The notes: generated by a model from the sequence alone, not told the origin. A DNA stretch of 64,000 nucleotides from Streptomyces sp. ADI95-17 (GCF_003846175.1 NZ_ML123046.1:944407-1008406), one strand, 5' to 3'; positions 1 through 8,793 are shown, numbered from the stretch's first letter. Translations and numbers: made by a program.

Positions 1-1
1 C

Positions 2-934
2 GAGCCGGTACGGCTCGCCGTCGTCATCGGTACCGGTACCGGTGGTGTCCTCACCACTCTCGGGCAGGACGACATCTTCGAACGCGCCGGGATGCGCCGG
101 ATGTCACCGTTCACGGTCCCCATGCTGATGCCCAACGGGCCGGCTGCCCGGGTGAGCATGGACCTCGGTGCGAAGGGAGGAGCCAGGACTCCGGTGAGCG
201 CCTGCGCGTCCGGGGCGGAGGCCCTCGCCCTGGGGCAGGACCTGATCCGCAGCGGCCGGGCGGACGTGGTCGTCGCAGGTGGGGTGGAGGCATGTCTGCA
301 TCCCTTCACCATCGCGGCATTCGCCCAGATGAAGGCCCTGTCGACGCAGTCCGTGGACCCGGAGACCGTGTCCCGCCCGTTCGACGTCAAGCGGTCCGGG
401 TTCGTCATGGGCGAGGGCGCGGGGATGATGGTGCTCGAACGCGCCGAGTTCGCCCGGGCCCGTGGAGCACGTGCCTACGGCACGCTGGCCGGCAGCGCTG
501 TGAGTTCGAGCGCGAACCACATCACGGCCTCCGACGCGGACGGTCAGGTCTTCGCCATGGAAATGGCGTTGAGCGACGCCGGACTGGCTCCGACGGACAT
601 CGGGCTCGTGCACGCCCATGCCACCTCGACGGAGTCCGGTGACCTGGCGGAGGCCGAGGCGATCGGCCGAGCGATCGGCAGCCACGCCGCGGTGACGGCG
701 ACGAAGTCGATGACAGGTCACATGATGGGCGCGTCCGGAGCGGTGGGCGCCATGGCCGCCTTGTTCGCGCTCAGGGACGGCATGGCGCCGGCCACGCGCA
801 ACCTCGACGAACTCGACCCGCGCGTGGAACTGGACGTGGTCCGCGGTGAACGGCGCAGCGGTCAGTGGTCCGCCGTGCTGGCCAACTCGTTCGGGTTCGG
901 CGGACACAACGTCGGTCTCGTCTTCACCAAGTGA
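2..934 (+). CDS. Beta-ketoacyl-ACP synthase II-like protein, 3' part (5'-truncated by the window edge)
   Basis: This is the C-terminal ~310 residues of a condensing enzyme that joins malonyl-ACP to an acyl chain by decarboxylative Claisen condensation. The frame is open from base 2, so the start lies outside the window. Visible motifs are the nucleophile cysteine in VSACASGAEA, the first catalytic histidine in HAHATST, the lysine/second histidine block TKSMTGHMMGASGAV and the C-terminal NSFGFGGHN loop. All catalytic residues are present, so it should be active. The HAHATST form is usual for actinobacterial FabF-type enzymes. Whether it serves primary fatty-acid synthesis or a type II polyketide or specialised lipid pathway cannot be decided because the upstream neighbours are missing. 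No ACP or chain-length-factor gene follows it. Confidence 0.9.
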   Translation, partial: EPVRLAVVIGTGTGGVLTTLGQDDIFERAGMRRMSPFTVPMLMPNGPAARVSMDLGAKGGARTPVSACASGAEALALGQDLIRSGRADVVVAGGVEACLHPFTIAAFAQMKALSTQSVDPETVSRPFDVKRSGFVMGEGAGMMVLERAEFARARGARAYGTLAGSAVSSSANHITASDADGQVFAMEMALSDAGLAPTDIGLVHAHATSTESGDLAEAEAIGRAIGSHAAVTATKSMTGHMMGASGAVGAMAALFALRDGMAPATRNLDELDPRVELDVVRGERRSGQWSAVLANSFGFGGHNVGLVFTK

Positions 935-1335
935 CTGCGAGCCCTTGACCGCCATCCGGACGACTTGGGCCGTCAGACCTGGTGGCTGCCCGGTCCGGCC
1001 CAGGGGCGGTGATGCGCCGACTCCCGTTCGGCCGCCGAGACGGCCGCTCTGGTGGTGACGGTCTGCTGCTTGAGAGGCGGCGGCGGATGGGTATGACGGG
1101 GCCACAGATTGCCTCTGTTCCGTCGGCCGCAGAGTGTCTCCGCCCCGCCGGCCGCAGGCTGGCCCGTCGCAGCTGGGGCGCCGCCGGTGCCGGCGACGTT
1201 CGTACGACCCGCGACCCGCGACCCGCGACCCACGGCCCCCGGTCCTGACACCGCATGGCGATCGTCATGCTCGTCCGACGTGTCGCCCGCTGCTGGGGCA
1301 GGCACCCCGCCCGGCCTGCGCGAGCGTGGGATCGG
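935..1335. other. Intergenic region without a supportable gene
   Basis: About 400 bases between the ketosynthase stop and the end of the converging hypothetical gene. Several short open frames cross it in all directions, but none has a convincing start site or a protein-like composition. It contains a short tandem run of GCGACCC-type heptamers at about 1204-1231. No clear terminator or promoter was recognised. Confidence 0.5.
1204..1231. repeat. Short tandem heptamer repeat
   Basis: Roughly four consecutive copies of a GCGACCC-like heptamer lie in the non-coding stretch downstream of the ketosynthase gene. The copies are nearly perfect. Function is unknown; simple slippage in a GC-rich intergenic region explains it. 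Confidence 0.6.
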
Positions 1336-2013
1336 TCACCGTTGGGAATCCGGTGTCTCGCGGTGCGGTTCGATCTCCGGGGTGGGGGAGCCGCCGGGCA
1401 GGTGGCTTCGTTGGTGGCTGAGGGTTTGGCCGAGTCGTTCTGCCAGTTGGGGGACGGTTGCCGGGGGCAGATACATCTCGGCGCCTGCGTCGAGCAGACG
1501 GCGGACGGGGCCCTGGTAGCTGACTCCGAGTTCGTCGTCCTCGATTTCGGTGACGACGATCCGGGCCGTGGGGAACGCCGACCGCAGGTTGCCGATCAGC
1601 TGTGGGCTGACCGGCGGCACCAGCAGGACGTCGGCCGAAGCGGGGGCCGCGTGCATGTCGAGCACGATGTAGTCCGCGCCGAGTTGGTCGGAGAGCGAGG
1701 TGCGGGCCGAATCCGACAGTTTCATCGCGGTCACCACGACCGTGACGCCCTTGTCGGTGGCCGACGGCTCCTCATCGGCCGCGCCGGGCGTGACCGGATC
1801 GATGACGGTGCCGATGACTACGGTGCCGGCGTCCCCGGTGGCGGCGACGTCGGCACCGGGGACGCCGGAGATCCTCGCGACCGGTTCGCCGTCCCGGGTG
1901 ATCAGCAGGTCCTCCCCGGGGGCGATGGCGTCGATGCGTGCCATGACGTCCTCGGGCAATCGCGTCGCGTCGATCCCACGCGCGGCGTGTTCGTCAGTCA
2001 TCGGGTGTGGCAC
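1336..2013 (-). CDS. Hypothetical protein, possibly with an N-terminal Phd-like antitoxin segment
   Basis: A 225-residue protein I cannot assign to a named family. Residues ~20-50 (VMARIDAIAPGEDLLITRDG followed by EPVARI) resemble the dimerisation/DNA-binding segment of Phd/YefM-type antitoxins. The rest alternates hydrophobic beta-like strands (TVVIGTVI, VTVVVTAM, ADYIVLDM, ADVLLVPP, ARIVVTEI) with helices, as in a Rossmann-like fold. The C-terminal ~25 residues are polar and probably disordered. There is no toxin partner next to it, since the neighbours are intergenic sequence and an IS5 transposase tail. The start is the most upstream ATG; an ATG at residue 5 is also possible. The existence of the gene is well supported by codon bias; the function is open. 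Confidence 0.6.
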   Translation of the reverse strand: MPHPMTDEHAARGIDATRLPEDVMARIDAIAPGEDLLITRDGEPVARISGVPGADVAATGDAGTVVIGTVIDPVTPGAADEEPSATDKGVTVVVTAMKLSDSARTSLSDQLGADYIVLDMHAAPASADVLLVPPVSPQLIGNLRSAFPTARIVVTEIEDDELGVSYQGPVRRLLDAGAEMYLPPATVPQLAERLGQTLSHQRSHLPGGSPTPEIEPHRETPDSQR

Positions 2014-2277
2014 GGGGCATGGGCAGAAGCCCGGTGTGCGGCCCGGGATGCCTGTGGTGGCGGGCCCTCCGGAAAGTGAGCGGTACCGGCCGGCCCGGTC
2101 CGATGGGTGCGGTGGACTGAAGGGGAAACGTCCTCACAGCGGCCGATCCTCCCATACCCAACAGGCGATGACCGGGTACTCAGGTGCGGTGATCCTTTCC
2201 ACGATCCGCGTCAGTTCGCCGGTGACACTTGGCCCGCCGGACCCGAAAGAGCCGTTGTTCCATACCCAGCGTCTCTC

Positions 2278-2457
2278 GTCGAGCGCACGCGCGCCTGGCA
2301 GAAGGCCTTTCGTCGGCTCGCCCGCTGCTACGAGCACCGCCTCACCGTCATCGACGCCGTCTTCGGCCTCGCCGACGCGATCATCACCGTGCGCAGCCTG
2401 ATCCGGCGGGCATGGACAACCCCTCGCTGGGACGAACGCCCGAACCACCGACCATGA
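2278..2457 (+). pseudogene. IS5-family transposase, C-terminal remnant
   Basis: The last ~60 residues of an open frame that begins near 2107 match the typical end of IS5-family DDE transposases: a segment like RLARCYEHRLTVIDAVFGLA, then ITVRSLIRRAW, then a WDERPNHRP tail. The N-terminal part and the catalytic D, D and E motifs are absent, so this is a dead fragment. Two other IS5 remnants lie at 4660-4791 and about 6316-6926, so the region has been repeatedly invaded. It cannot be the missing end of the 4660 fragment unless the two were separated by rearrangement. Confidence 0.7.
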
Positions 2458-2464
2458 TCCGCGC

Positions 2465-3061
2465 CTATCTCCGTGACGGTGGCCCAAGCCTCTCCCGCTC
2501 GGCGTAGTAGAGCCGCCTGTGCATGTCTTCCGGGGCGGGGTCGGCGGACAGTTCGGCGAGGCCCTCACGGGAACTGACAGGAATGGATATGTGCAGTTGC
2601 GCGAGCTCTGCGGCCACCTTCGCGAACAGCTCGTCATCGTCGAATGCGATGTCGTACAAGCAAGCTTCGGAGAAGGTCTGCCCGCCCAATTCCCAGTATG
2701 TCAACTCCGTGTCGACCTTGATGACCGGAGGTGGCTGCTGGTCCTTCTGCTGCTGCGGGTGCAGCCAGTACCCGTAGAAGTTGCCGTCCTCGTCCTGGGC
2801 CACGGCCTTCAGATACCTGGCCATCTGCTCGGACGCCGCACAGTTGGCCATGATGTCAGGATCCACGCGCTCCTTCTCGCTGAGATAGCTGGTGTCGGTC
2901 AGCGGGTGTTGGGCACCGGGCTCCAAGATGGTGATGCCGAACTGCTCGAAGGGATGGCCACGTCCCTCCCACTGGGCTGTCGCCAGGAGCCGTACGTCCT
3001 CGGGCACGGGACGTCCGCCCAGCCGCTCCTGGGAGAACTCTTTCAACCGCTCGTCAAACAC
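2465..3061 (-). CDS. Hypothetical protein, weakly SUKH-like
   Basis: A 198-residue acidic protein rich in D, E, Q and aromatic residues, with segments such as ILEPGAQHPLTD, EDGNFYGYWLHP, PVIKVDTELTYWELGG and YDIAFDDDELFAKVAAELA. The mix of short acidic beta segments (value, then a DTE-type turn, then an EL helix) recalls SMI1/KNR4 (SUKH) immunity-type proteins, but the match is by eye only. The GTG start at 3061 is preferred because an AGAGGG ribosome site sits just upstream. The frame stays open further upstream, but that part has no protein-like character. No toxin gene is adjacent, so if it is an immunity protein it is an orphan. It lies between IS remnants. Confidence 0.55.
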   Translation of the reverse strand: MFDERLKEFSQERLGGRPVPEDVRLLATAQWEGRGHPFEQFGITILEPGAQHPLTDTSYLSEKERVDPDIMANCAASEQMARYLKAVAQDEDGNFYGYWLHPQQQKDQQPPPVIKVDTELTYWELGGQTFSEACLYDIAFDDDELFAKVAAELAQLHISIPVSSREGLAELSADPAPEDMHRRLYYAERERLGPPSRR

Positions 3062-3976
3062 AGATGAACCCTCTCGCTGCCCAGATGACTCCTCAAAGGT
3101 TAGGAGGCGCCTCTGACAACCGGTGACCCGCGGCCGGTGACGGTCCAACGGGTGCGGCGCACCAACAGTGAGGGCGCTCGGAGCGCCGAACTCCTTGATC
3201 AAGAAACCTGCACCTGTCCTGTCCGACTGTCCCCGCCGGCACGCGCCCATCCGCACGAGCTCCGAGAAAGGCATCGAGTACCTGACGCAGGTGCTCGACG
3301 CCCGCAGGGGATCCGACACCACGAGGACGTGGAGCCGCGAGGACCTGGAGCGTTCGCTCGACCTCGCCCGCATCTGCGTGTGACTCGGCGCGGGCGGCTA
3401 GCCTCGCTGCATCGCCCGGGGTGGTGAGGGGACGAGGCGACGCCGTGGGATCGGTCGAAGGGGGCGTCCGAACCGGTGGTGCTGCGGAACCGGTTGTGAT
3501 GGTCGACCGTGGCGCTTCCACGATGGCGGACCACCAGAACTGGCCGCGCTGACGAACTCCTGGCCGACCTGCTGCAATGCCCAGTAGCGCGGCTCGATGG
3601 GAGTTTGATTCACCACGAGTCGGCCGATTACGTCGGGAGTCACCACCAGCGTCCCCCACGAACCCGAGTGGTCGCCAGGGTGTGCTCGATGTCGGCCCAC
3701 ACCGCGCTGCCGGGCCCGGCGGACCCGTTGGAGACGGTCCGTTCGGCGTACTTGTCGGCGCAGTTGTCGCTGACCAGCGCTCGGTGATCCGTCGTCGTAC
3801 CTGGCAGTTCGCCGACGTGGTGGAGTTGTCCGTACAGGCGCCCAGCGACACCATGCCGGTACTCCCGTTCAGCTTCGGCCGGACCAGGCACTGGCCGTCC
3901 TTGAGAGCCGCGAACCGATGGACCCCGTCGATGAGCGGGGCGGCATGGGCAGGTTCGCGACCATGCAACGGGCGGT
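3062..3976. other. Decayed region with gene fragments but no intact gene
   Basis: More than 900 bases carry no intact gene. Two stretches keep coding character. One is on the plus strand near 3228-3383. The other is on the minus strand across about 3550-3960, where pieces in three different frames read like consecutive parts of one protein (CLVRPKLNGSTGMVSLGACT, then ALVSDNCADKYAERTVSN, then GTLVVTPDVIGRLVVNQTPI). I read the latter as a frameshifted, decayed gene of unknown family. This fits the flanking transposase debris. Confidence 0.4.
3228..3383 (+). pseudogene. C-terminal fragment of an unidentified gene
   Basis: The plus-strand frame ending at 3383 has strongly GC-biased third positions over its last ~50 codons and reads like the tail of a helical protein (SEKGIEYLTQVLDARRGS, then WSREDLERSLDLARICV). 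There is no credible start or ribosome site nearby. I do not recognise the family. Confidence 0.35.
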
Positions 3977-4492
3977 TCAATACTCGTCGGCGAGGCCCTG
4001 GAGATCGACGGGCTGAGTTCTGTCGAATGTCACGAGGATTCCGTGGGGGTCCGCCAGCCGGAGTCTGCTCTCGGTGAAGCGGATTGACCAGGTCTGGTCG
4101 GCCCACACCGTTGCCTCGGGAGCCGCGATCGGCAACTCGGGAAGGTCCAGCCAGTTCAGCTCGTCGGGTGTGAGCTCGAAGTGCCGTTCACGGAGTCGGG
4201 TGCGGCAGTACTCCAGGGCCTGGTCGACGAAGACGCCGAAGCGGCTCACAACGTCGTGAGCGAGCTGGAGGGTGGACTCGTCCGGCGGGGCTGCCGGCTC
4301 GATCACCAGACTCACGGCGATCCGGTCCGCGCCTGCCGACTCGGTGAAGCAGCCGGTCCAGCAGGCAAGCGCCGGAGGGCTCTCCGTCCGGCTCAGCGTG
4401 AGCCCGGCGACATGCAGGGCAGTGGGCAACTGCGGGTCGAAGCACGGAACTTCAGTGCCCGAGCCTCTCGGTGGTGCGCCGTTCCCGGACAT
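3977..4492 (-). CDS. Hypothetical protein
   Basis: A 171-residue protein with good codon bias and no recognised family. The N-terminal 15 residues are low-complexity; the body has alternating strands and one acidic helix (LAHDVVSRFGVFVDQALEYC), followed by a C-terminal part with an IRFTESRLRLADPHGILVTF segment ending in DLQGLADEY. Four cysteines in the N-terminal half are not arranged as an obvious metal site. There is no signal peptide or membrane helix. It sits alone among mobile-element debris and decayed genes. Confidence 0.5.
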   Translation of the reverse strand: MSGNGAPPRGSGTEVPCFDPQLPTALHVAGLTLSRTESPPALACWTGCFTESAGADRIAVSLVIEPAAPPDESTLQLAHDVVSRFGVFVDQALEYCRTRLRERHFELTPDELNWLDLPELPIAAPEATVWADQTWSIRFTESRLRLADPHGILVTFDRTQPVDLQGLADEY

Positions 4493-4659
4493 GGACCCAG
4501 CTTAGGTCAGGTCCGGCCATGGCGAGGACCGCATACACCTGGTCCCGGAGACGGTGTGCATCGGACGAGGTGCCGCGTGGGGTCGTGTCGGTGCGCCTCC
4601 CAAGACGCAGCCAGGGCGTGTATCGGAAGTGGATCTTGAGCGTGAGGTGATCTTGGTTC

Positions 4660-4791
4660 GTGGCACGTGGAGATCTGACGGATACACGGTGGGCGTTGCT
4701 GAAGCCTCTGTTGCCAAAGGGCAAGAAGGTGGGCCGACCGCCGATATGGACGCGGCGGCAGCTGATCGCCGCGATCAACGAGTGGCCGTGA
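4660..4791 (+). pseudogene. IS5-family transposase, N-terminal remnant
   Basis: From GTG at 4660 the frame reads VARGDLTDTRWALLKPLLPK and then GRPPIWTRRQLIAAINEW before a stop at 4789. This is the characteristic N-terminal DUF4096-like start of IS5-family transposases (DLTD..W..L.PLLP, then GRPP.W.RR.L). Only ~43 residues remain; the catalytic domain is missing. The sequence just upstream probably holds the decayed left end of the element. Confidence 0.75.
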
Positions 4792-4863
4792 CCAGCACAC
4801 CGCTTTCGCCCACTGACTACGGGCGGCCGACTCGCATCGCTGCGACACGTCGAGCGCATGCGG

Positions 4864-5316
4864 TCAGGCGGGAAGGCGGACCGCAGCGTCCGTGCCGATG
4901 CGATCTGCCACCATCTGCCGGAAATGGGCACACTGGGAGAAGTCCTCGTGGTCGCAGCCGAGGGCACATTCGATCATTCCCAAAGACGCCTGCGCGGCCG
5001 CAATACGGGAGCGAAGCATCTCGGCCTCTTCACGCAGGATGTCCCCGCGCTTGGCGGGGTCTGCGGCAGCGACCAGGGAGCGGATGATGCCGAGGGGGAG
5101 TCCTGCCTCTTTGGCGCGCAGGATGACGGCGGCGCGTGTGAGGCCGGCGCTCCCATAGCGGCGGCGGCCAGCGTCGTCGCGGGCGGGGGCGAGCAGTCCC
5201 GTCGCTTCCCAGTGACGCAGGACGTGCGTAGCCAGACCGAAGCGTTCCGCGAGAGCGCCGATGCCCATCGGCTCGCGCTCACCGCCGACAGGCGTCGTGT
5301 GCTTGCTTGACTTCAT
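4864..5316 (-). CDS. MerR-family transcriptional regulator
   Basis: A 150-residue regulator. The N-terminal winged HTH (IGALAERFGLATHVLRHWEA, residues ~19-38, then a GLL..RDDAGRRRYG wing) is typical of MerR proteins. It is followed by a long dimerisation helix and a C-terminal CDHEDFSQCAHF segment, whose Cys/His residues could bind a metal or sense redox state. The start is the ATG at 5316; the internal ATG that opens MGIGALAERFG (residue 17) is an alternative that gives the more usual MerR N-terminus. No obvious target gene is adjacent, since a glutamine-synthetase-like fragment follows on the other strand. The effector is unknown. Confidence 0.85.
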   Translation of the reverse strand: MKSSKHTTPVGGEREPMGIGALAERFGLATHVLRHWEATGLLAPARDDAGRRRYGSAGLTRAAVILRAKEAGLPLGIIRSLVAAADPAKRGDILREEAEMLRSRIAAAQASLGMIECALGCDHEDFSQCAHFRQMVADRIGTDAAVRLPA

Positions 5317-5344
5317 GCCGACACCAGGAGCACTTTACGGAAAG

Positions 5345-5509
5345 CCTGGTCGTAGCCATGCCCGCTTCCCGGCCGAGTCGGCAGTGCTGTGGGAGGCGCT
5401 CGGGACCGAGCTGTACGAGGCCGTACTGGCCGTCCGCCCCGCGGAGGCGGAGCTGTTCGCGATGTTCACCGACGCGGACGGCATCGAGGCCGTCCGCCGG
5501 CGGTATTGA
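5345..5509 (+). pseudogene. Probable glutamine-synthetase-like C-terminal fragment
   Basis: The plus-strand frame ending at 5509 reads LWEALGTELYEAVLAVRPAE, then AELFAMF.D.DGIEAVRRRY. This resembles the extreme C-terminus of actinobacterial glutamine synthetase family proteins (LG.ELV.A.LAVRRAE..LF....EE...RWRY). Third positions are strongly GC. No catalytic part is present; the upstream sequence belongs to the oppositely oriented merR start. I treat it as a remnant left by a deletion. Confidence 0.45.
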
Positions 5510-5513
5510 CTGG

Positions 5514-6275
5514 CTACTCCTCGGGCTCCCAGGCGATCAGCTGCTCGAACACCTGCTGGTCGCCCTCGATCTTCAGGTCGCTCAGCGTGCGGCGGCCCCA
5601 GACGAAGAGGAGCAGCTGCTCGGCCGTGCCCGTGGCCGAAGCGGAGGCGGGCGCGGAGCCGTCCGTGAGGGGTGCGGGCCAGGCGCCGGTGCCGTCCAGC
5701 GCTAGGAGCCAGGAGCGGCCCTCGGTGGCGTGGTAGTGGATGGTGGCGGCCTCGTGCGGCCAGGCCGCCGGGGTGGAGTTGCAGGTGTCGAGAAACTCGG
5801 CCACGCCGTCGATCGCGACGTCCGCCGGCATCGGCTGCACGGCGCCTGCGGCGAGCTGGGCGTCGTAGGTGTGCACCAGCAGCTCGTGCACCCGGCGCCG
5901 GGCAACGCCCCAGGCATTCGCCGGCGACACGCCGGCGCGCCACCACGCCCAGCACTCGCGCTCCGGGCCGGCCTCGCGCAGCGTACTCAGCAGCAGCTCG
6001 TTCGACTCGGCGTACCAGGCGAGCAGCGCGTCGAGCTCGCGCGGCACCTCCGCGACATCCTTGGCCGGCGGAGCCTCGGCCGGGCCCGCGGTGACGATCG
6101 CGGCCCACCAGCGCTGGCCCGTACCCAGGTGCTGCACCAGATCGAACAACGTCCACTCGGGGCAGGATGGCACCGGCGCGTCAAGGCTGGGCGCGGCGGC
6201 AACCGCACTCCGGAACGCGGCCGACCGCTCGTCGATCAGTTGCAGCAGGGCGGAATACTCAAGACTCTCTGTCAC
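5514..6275 (-). CDS. Maleylpyruvate isomerase family mycothiol-dependent enzyme
   Basis: A 253-residue DinB-like protein of the actinobacterial MDMPI family. The N-terminal four-helix domain (SLDAPVPSCPEWTLFDLVQH..., residues ~29-160) has the family's CPEWT.FDLV.HLG motif with its metal-ligand histidine, and HELLVHTYDAQ carries two more likely ligand histidines. The C-terminal MDMPI_C domain ends in VWGRRTLSDLKIEGD. Family members are thought to use mycothiol in isomerisation or detoxification; the substrate here is unknown. The start is a GTG at 6275. A C-terminal remnant of a second family member lies at 10775, so the region once carried at least two copies. Confidence 0.85.
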   Translation of the reverse strand: MTESLEYSALLQLIDERSAAFRSAVAAAPSLDAPVPSCPEWTLFDLVQHLGTGQRWWAAIVTAGPAEAPPAKDVAEVPRELDALLAWYAESNELLLSTLREAGPERECWAWWRAGVSPANAWGVARRRVHELLVHTYDAQLAAGAVQPMPADVAIDGVAEFLDTCNSTPAAWPHEAATIHYHATEGRSWLLALDGTGAWPAPLTDGSAPASASATGTAEQLLLFVWGRRTLSDLKIEGDQQVFEQLIAWEPEE

Positions 6276-6315
6276 ATCGCTTACCTATCACCCCAGCTCA
6301 GCCGACTGCACCCTA

Positions 6316-6926
6316 TTTTCCAGGCCGTCAGCTGCGGGACCGGCACGAGGCCGGGGTGCGGGGCCGGCTGCACCAGGTGCTGCTGACCGAGCTGCACGTG
6401 CCGGGAAGCCGGACTGGTCCCGGGCGGTGATCGACGGCTCCCACCACCAGGCCCGTCGGGGCGGCCCAAAACCGGGCCGAGCCCGGTCGACCGTGCCCGG
6501 CCCGGCTCGAAGCACCACGTCATCACCGACGCCGGCGGCACCCCGCTCGCCATCACCCTGACCGGTGGCAACCGCCACGACATCACCCAGCTGCTGCCCC
6601 TGCTCGACGCGATCCCGCGGATCCGCGGAGTGACCGGTCGCCCCCGTCACCGGCCGCGGCAGTTGTTCGCCGACCGAGGCTACGACTTCGACAACTACCG
6701 CCGGCCCCTGTGGAAGCGCGGCATCAAGCCGGTCATCGCCCGACGCGGAGTTCCGCGCGGCTCCGGCATGGGCTCGGTCCGCTGGGTGGTCGAGCGGACG
6801 AACGCGTGGATCCACGGCTTCCGACGGCTACGAATCCGCTGGGAGATCCGCGACGACATCCACGAGGCGTTCCTGAAGCTCGCCTGCTGTGTGATCACCT
6901 ACAGGCGAGTCCAGGCATTGTGTTAG
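6316..6926 (+). pseudogene. IS5-family transposase, frameshifted and 5'-truncated
   Basis: A nearly complete DDE domain is spread over three frames. The first frame gives RQLRDRHEAGVRGRLHQVLL. The second gives DWSRAVIDGSHHQARRGGPK, with the first catalytic Asp in IDGSH. The third runs to the stop at 6926, with the second Asp in LFADRGYD and the Glu in RWVVERTNAWIHGFRRLRIR. Frames change near 6415 and near 6490. The N-terminal ~100 residues are missing. The protein cannot be made as one chain unless frameshifting occurs twice, so it is inactive. It is a different copy from the 2278 and 4660 fragments, because it contains its own intact C-terminus. Confidence 0.85.
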
Positions 6927-6952
6927 TTCCTCCGAGTCGCGGCCCGGTGCTC

Positions 6953-7486
6953 ATGACCAAGGAAACGGATCAGAGAAGCCAGTCGCCGGACGGCCTCATC
7001 GCGCTGCTCGATTCGGCCGACCGGAGGCCGGGCGCCAACGAACTGCGGGCCCTGTCCTACGCCTTGCTCGGATCCGGACCCGGAATGGCCGCCGTGGACG
7101 TGGGCTGCGGCGCCGGACGGGCCGTTGCCGAGCTGACCGAGCGGGGTGTGAAGGCCGTCGGCGTAGACCCGAGCGAGCGCATGATCGCCATCGCCCGCGG
7201 ACGCCGGCCCGAGGCAGACTTCCGGATCGCGGGGGCGTACGAACCACCGCTGGCGGACGCCTCGGTGGACGGTTACCGCGCCGACAAGGTGATCTACGAA
7301 CTGGCCGAACCCGAGCGGGCGTTGACAGAGGCCCGCAGGGTCCTCAGGCATGGAGGGCGGATCGTGCTGCTCGGCCAGGACTGGGAGACCATCATCGTCG
7401 ACTCCGCCGATCCGGCCCTCACGCCGAGTGATGCCTTGCGCGGAGTCGACGGTAAGAGTGGTCCCCTCTTCCGGCGCAGGTCCTGA
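6953..7486 (+). CDS. Class I SAM-dependent methyltransferase, probably C-terminally truncated
   Basis: A 177-residue protein with the methyltransferase motif I VDVGCGAGRAV, the acidic post-I residue in VGVDPSERM, motif II near DASVDGYRADKVIYEL and motif III RHGGRIVLLGQDWE. It resembles small-molecule methyltransferases of the UbiE type. Related proteins usually run to ~260 residues; here the chain stops shortly after motif III, and the substrate-capping C-terminal part seems lost. The start ATG lies 26 bases after the transposase stop, and there is no strong ribosome site. It may be a truncated, non-functional gene next to IS debris. Confidence 0.65.
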   Translation: MTKETDQRSQSPDGLIALLDSADRRPGANELRALSYALLGSGPGMAAVDVGCGAGRAVAELTERGVKAVGVDPSERMIAIARGRRPEADFRIAGAYEPPLADASVDGYRADKVIYELAEPERALTEARRVLRHGGRIVLLGQDWETIIVDSADPALTPSDALRGVDGKSGPLFRRRS

Positions 7487-7815
7487 CGCCCTGGCCGCGG
7501 TGGGTATGCGACGTCGCCTCGTGTACGCCTGCCGATCCGATGCTGCTTCGACGCCGTCGAGCAGCCGGCGCATGGCCCCGTGGTGAACGATCCTGTCCGG
7601 CATACGACAAGTCCAGGACTCGGACCGAAGGGCGAACTTCGGGCGTCGCCAGGGGGTGACCGCATAGCAGGGGTGAGGAACTCCTGGTGTGGTTCAGCCC
7701 TCGCGGAGGGCACATGGGTGTCCCGTACGCGGGCCCTGGAGTACCACTCCCCGCTCTGGCATGCTCGCGTCAAGCAACGCGCGTAGAGCGATCAGGAACT
7801 TGAGGAGGACGGGAC
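7487..7815. other. Intergenic region upstream of the M23 peptidase gene
   Basis: About 330 bases without a convincing gene. Short frames on both strands are compositionally non-coding. The 3' end should hold the promoter of the peptidase gene, whose ribosome site GAGGAGG lies just before 7816. Confidence 0.45.
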
Positions 7816-8793
7816 ATGTGCGAGCAGTGCGGTCCGGCCGGCGGTGCGGCGGAAGAACCGGATGGCCTCCGGTCGGCGGGCCCGTCACGCAGAATGCTGC
7901 TGGTCGGTGTCGGTGCCGGACTCGGGGTGGCGTTGACGGGCGTACCGGCCCTGACCTCGTCGGCCTGGGCGGCGACGCTCAAGGACGGCCGGTGGTGCAA
8001 CCCCGCCCGGGGTCACTTCCCCGCAGGCGGTTACTACGGGGCCCCGCGCGGTCCCTACCCGCACGCCGGTCAGGACGTCACCAACTCGACGGGCACGGCC
8101 GTCTATGCCGCGGCCGCCGGCACCGTGGTACGTCGCGGCACCGGCGTTCTGTCGGGGCGCACCGGGAACGGCCTGGTCATCGCGCACGGCGGCGGGCGGT
8201 ACACCTACTACGGGCACCTCAGCGCGTTCCGGGTCCCGCTCAATGCGAAGGTCACCGCAGGGCAGCGCATCGCCGACATGGGTGCCACGGGCCATGTGAC
8301 CGGCCCCCACCTCCACTTCGAGACCCACAGCGGAGGGTTGGGATCCACGGTCAATCCGGTCTCCTACCTCGCCGCCCGCGGCGTGGACCTGGGGGGTGGC
8401 TGGCCGACCATCGGCCCCGGTGCCGTGGGTGCGACGGTGAAGGCCGTCCAGTATCTGATCACCCGGCGCGGCACCACGCTGGTCACCGATGGCAACTACG
8501 GCTCGGTGTCGGTCAACGCGGTCAAGCAGTTCCAATCGTCCCGTGGTCTGGTGGCGGACGGTCAGGTCGGACCGAAGACCTGGCCGAGCCTGGTCTACTC
8601 GCTCAAGCGGGGCAGCTCCGGAGCGCACGTACGCGGCCTTCAGGTGGTCCTCAACAAGCACAGCGCGGGACTTGCCGTCGACGGTGACTTCGGCGCCGTG
8701 ACCAACTCCGCCGTCCGTGCCTACCAGAGCGTCAACCGCCTGGCCGTCGACGGGCAGGCAGGCCCCAAGTCCTGGGAGACCCTTGTCGGGTGA
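7816..8793 (+). CDS. Secreted M23 metallopeptidase with two peptidoglycan-binding domains
   Basis: A 325-residue exported cell-wall hydrolase. The N-terminus has a twin-arginine-like SRRMLLVGVGAGLGVALTGV segment ending in an A-W-A signal-peptidase site near residue 53. The LytM/M23 domain (~60-195) has the zinc ligands in HAGQD (HxxxD) and HLHFE (HxH), plus the YGHL loop. Two PG_binding_1 repeats follow (~200-260 and ~265-325), each with the VDG.FG..T..AV..YQ and DGQ.GP.TW pattern. It should cut cross-bridge or stem peptides and anchor to the wall. A strong GAGGAGG ribosome site precedes the ATG. It stands alone. Confidence 0.92.
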   Translation: MCEQCGPAGGAAEEPDGLRSAGPSRRMLLVGVGAGLGVALTGVPALTSSAWAATLKDGRWCNPARGHFPAGGYYGAPRGPYPHAGQDVTNSTGTAVYAAAAGTVVRRGTGVLSGRTGNGLVIAHGGGRYTYYGHLSAFRVPLNAKVTAGQRIADMGATGHVTGPHLHFETHSGGLGSTVNPVSYLAARGVDLGGGWPTIGPGAVGATVKAVQYLITRRGTTLVTDGNYGSVSVNAVKQFQSSRGLVADGQVGPKTWPSLVYSLKRGSSGAHVRGLQVVLNKHSAGLAVDGDFGAVTNSAVRAYQSVNRLAVDGQAGPKSWETLVG

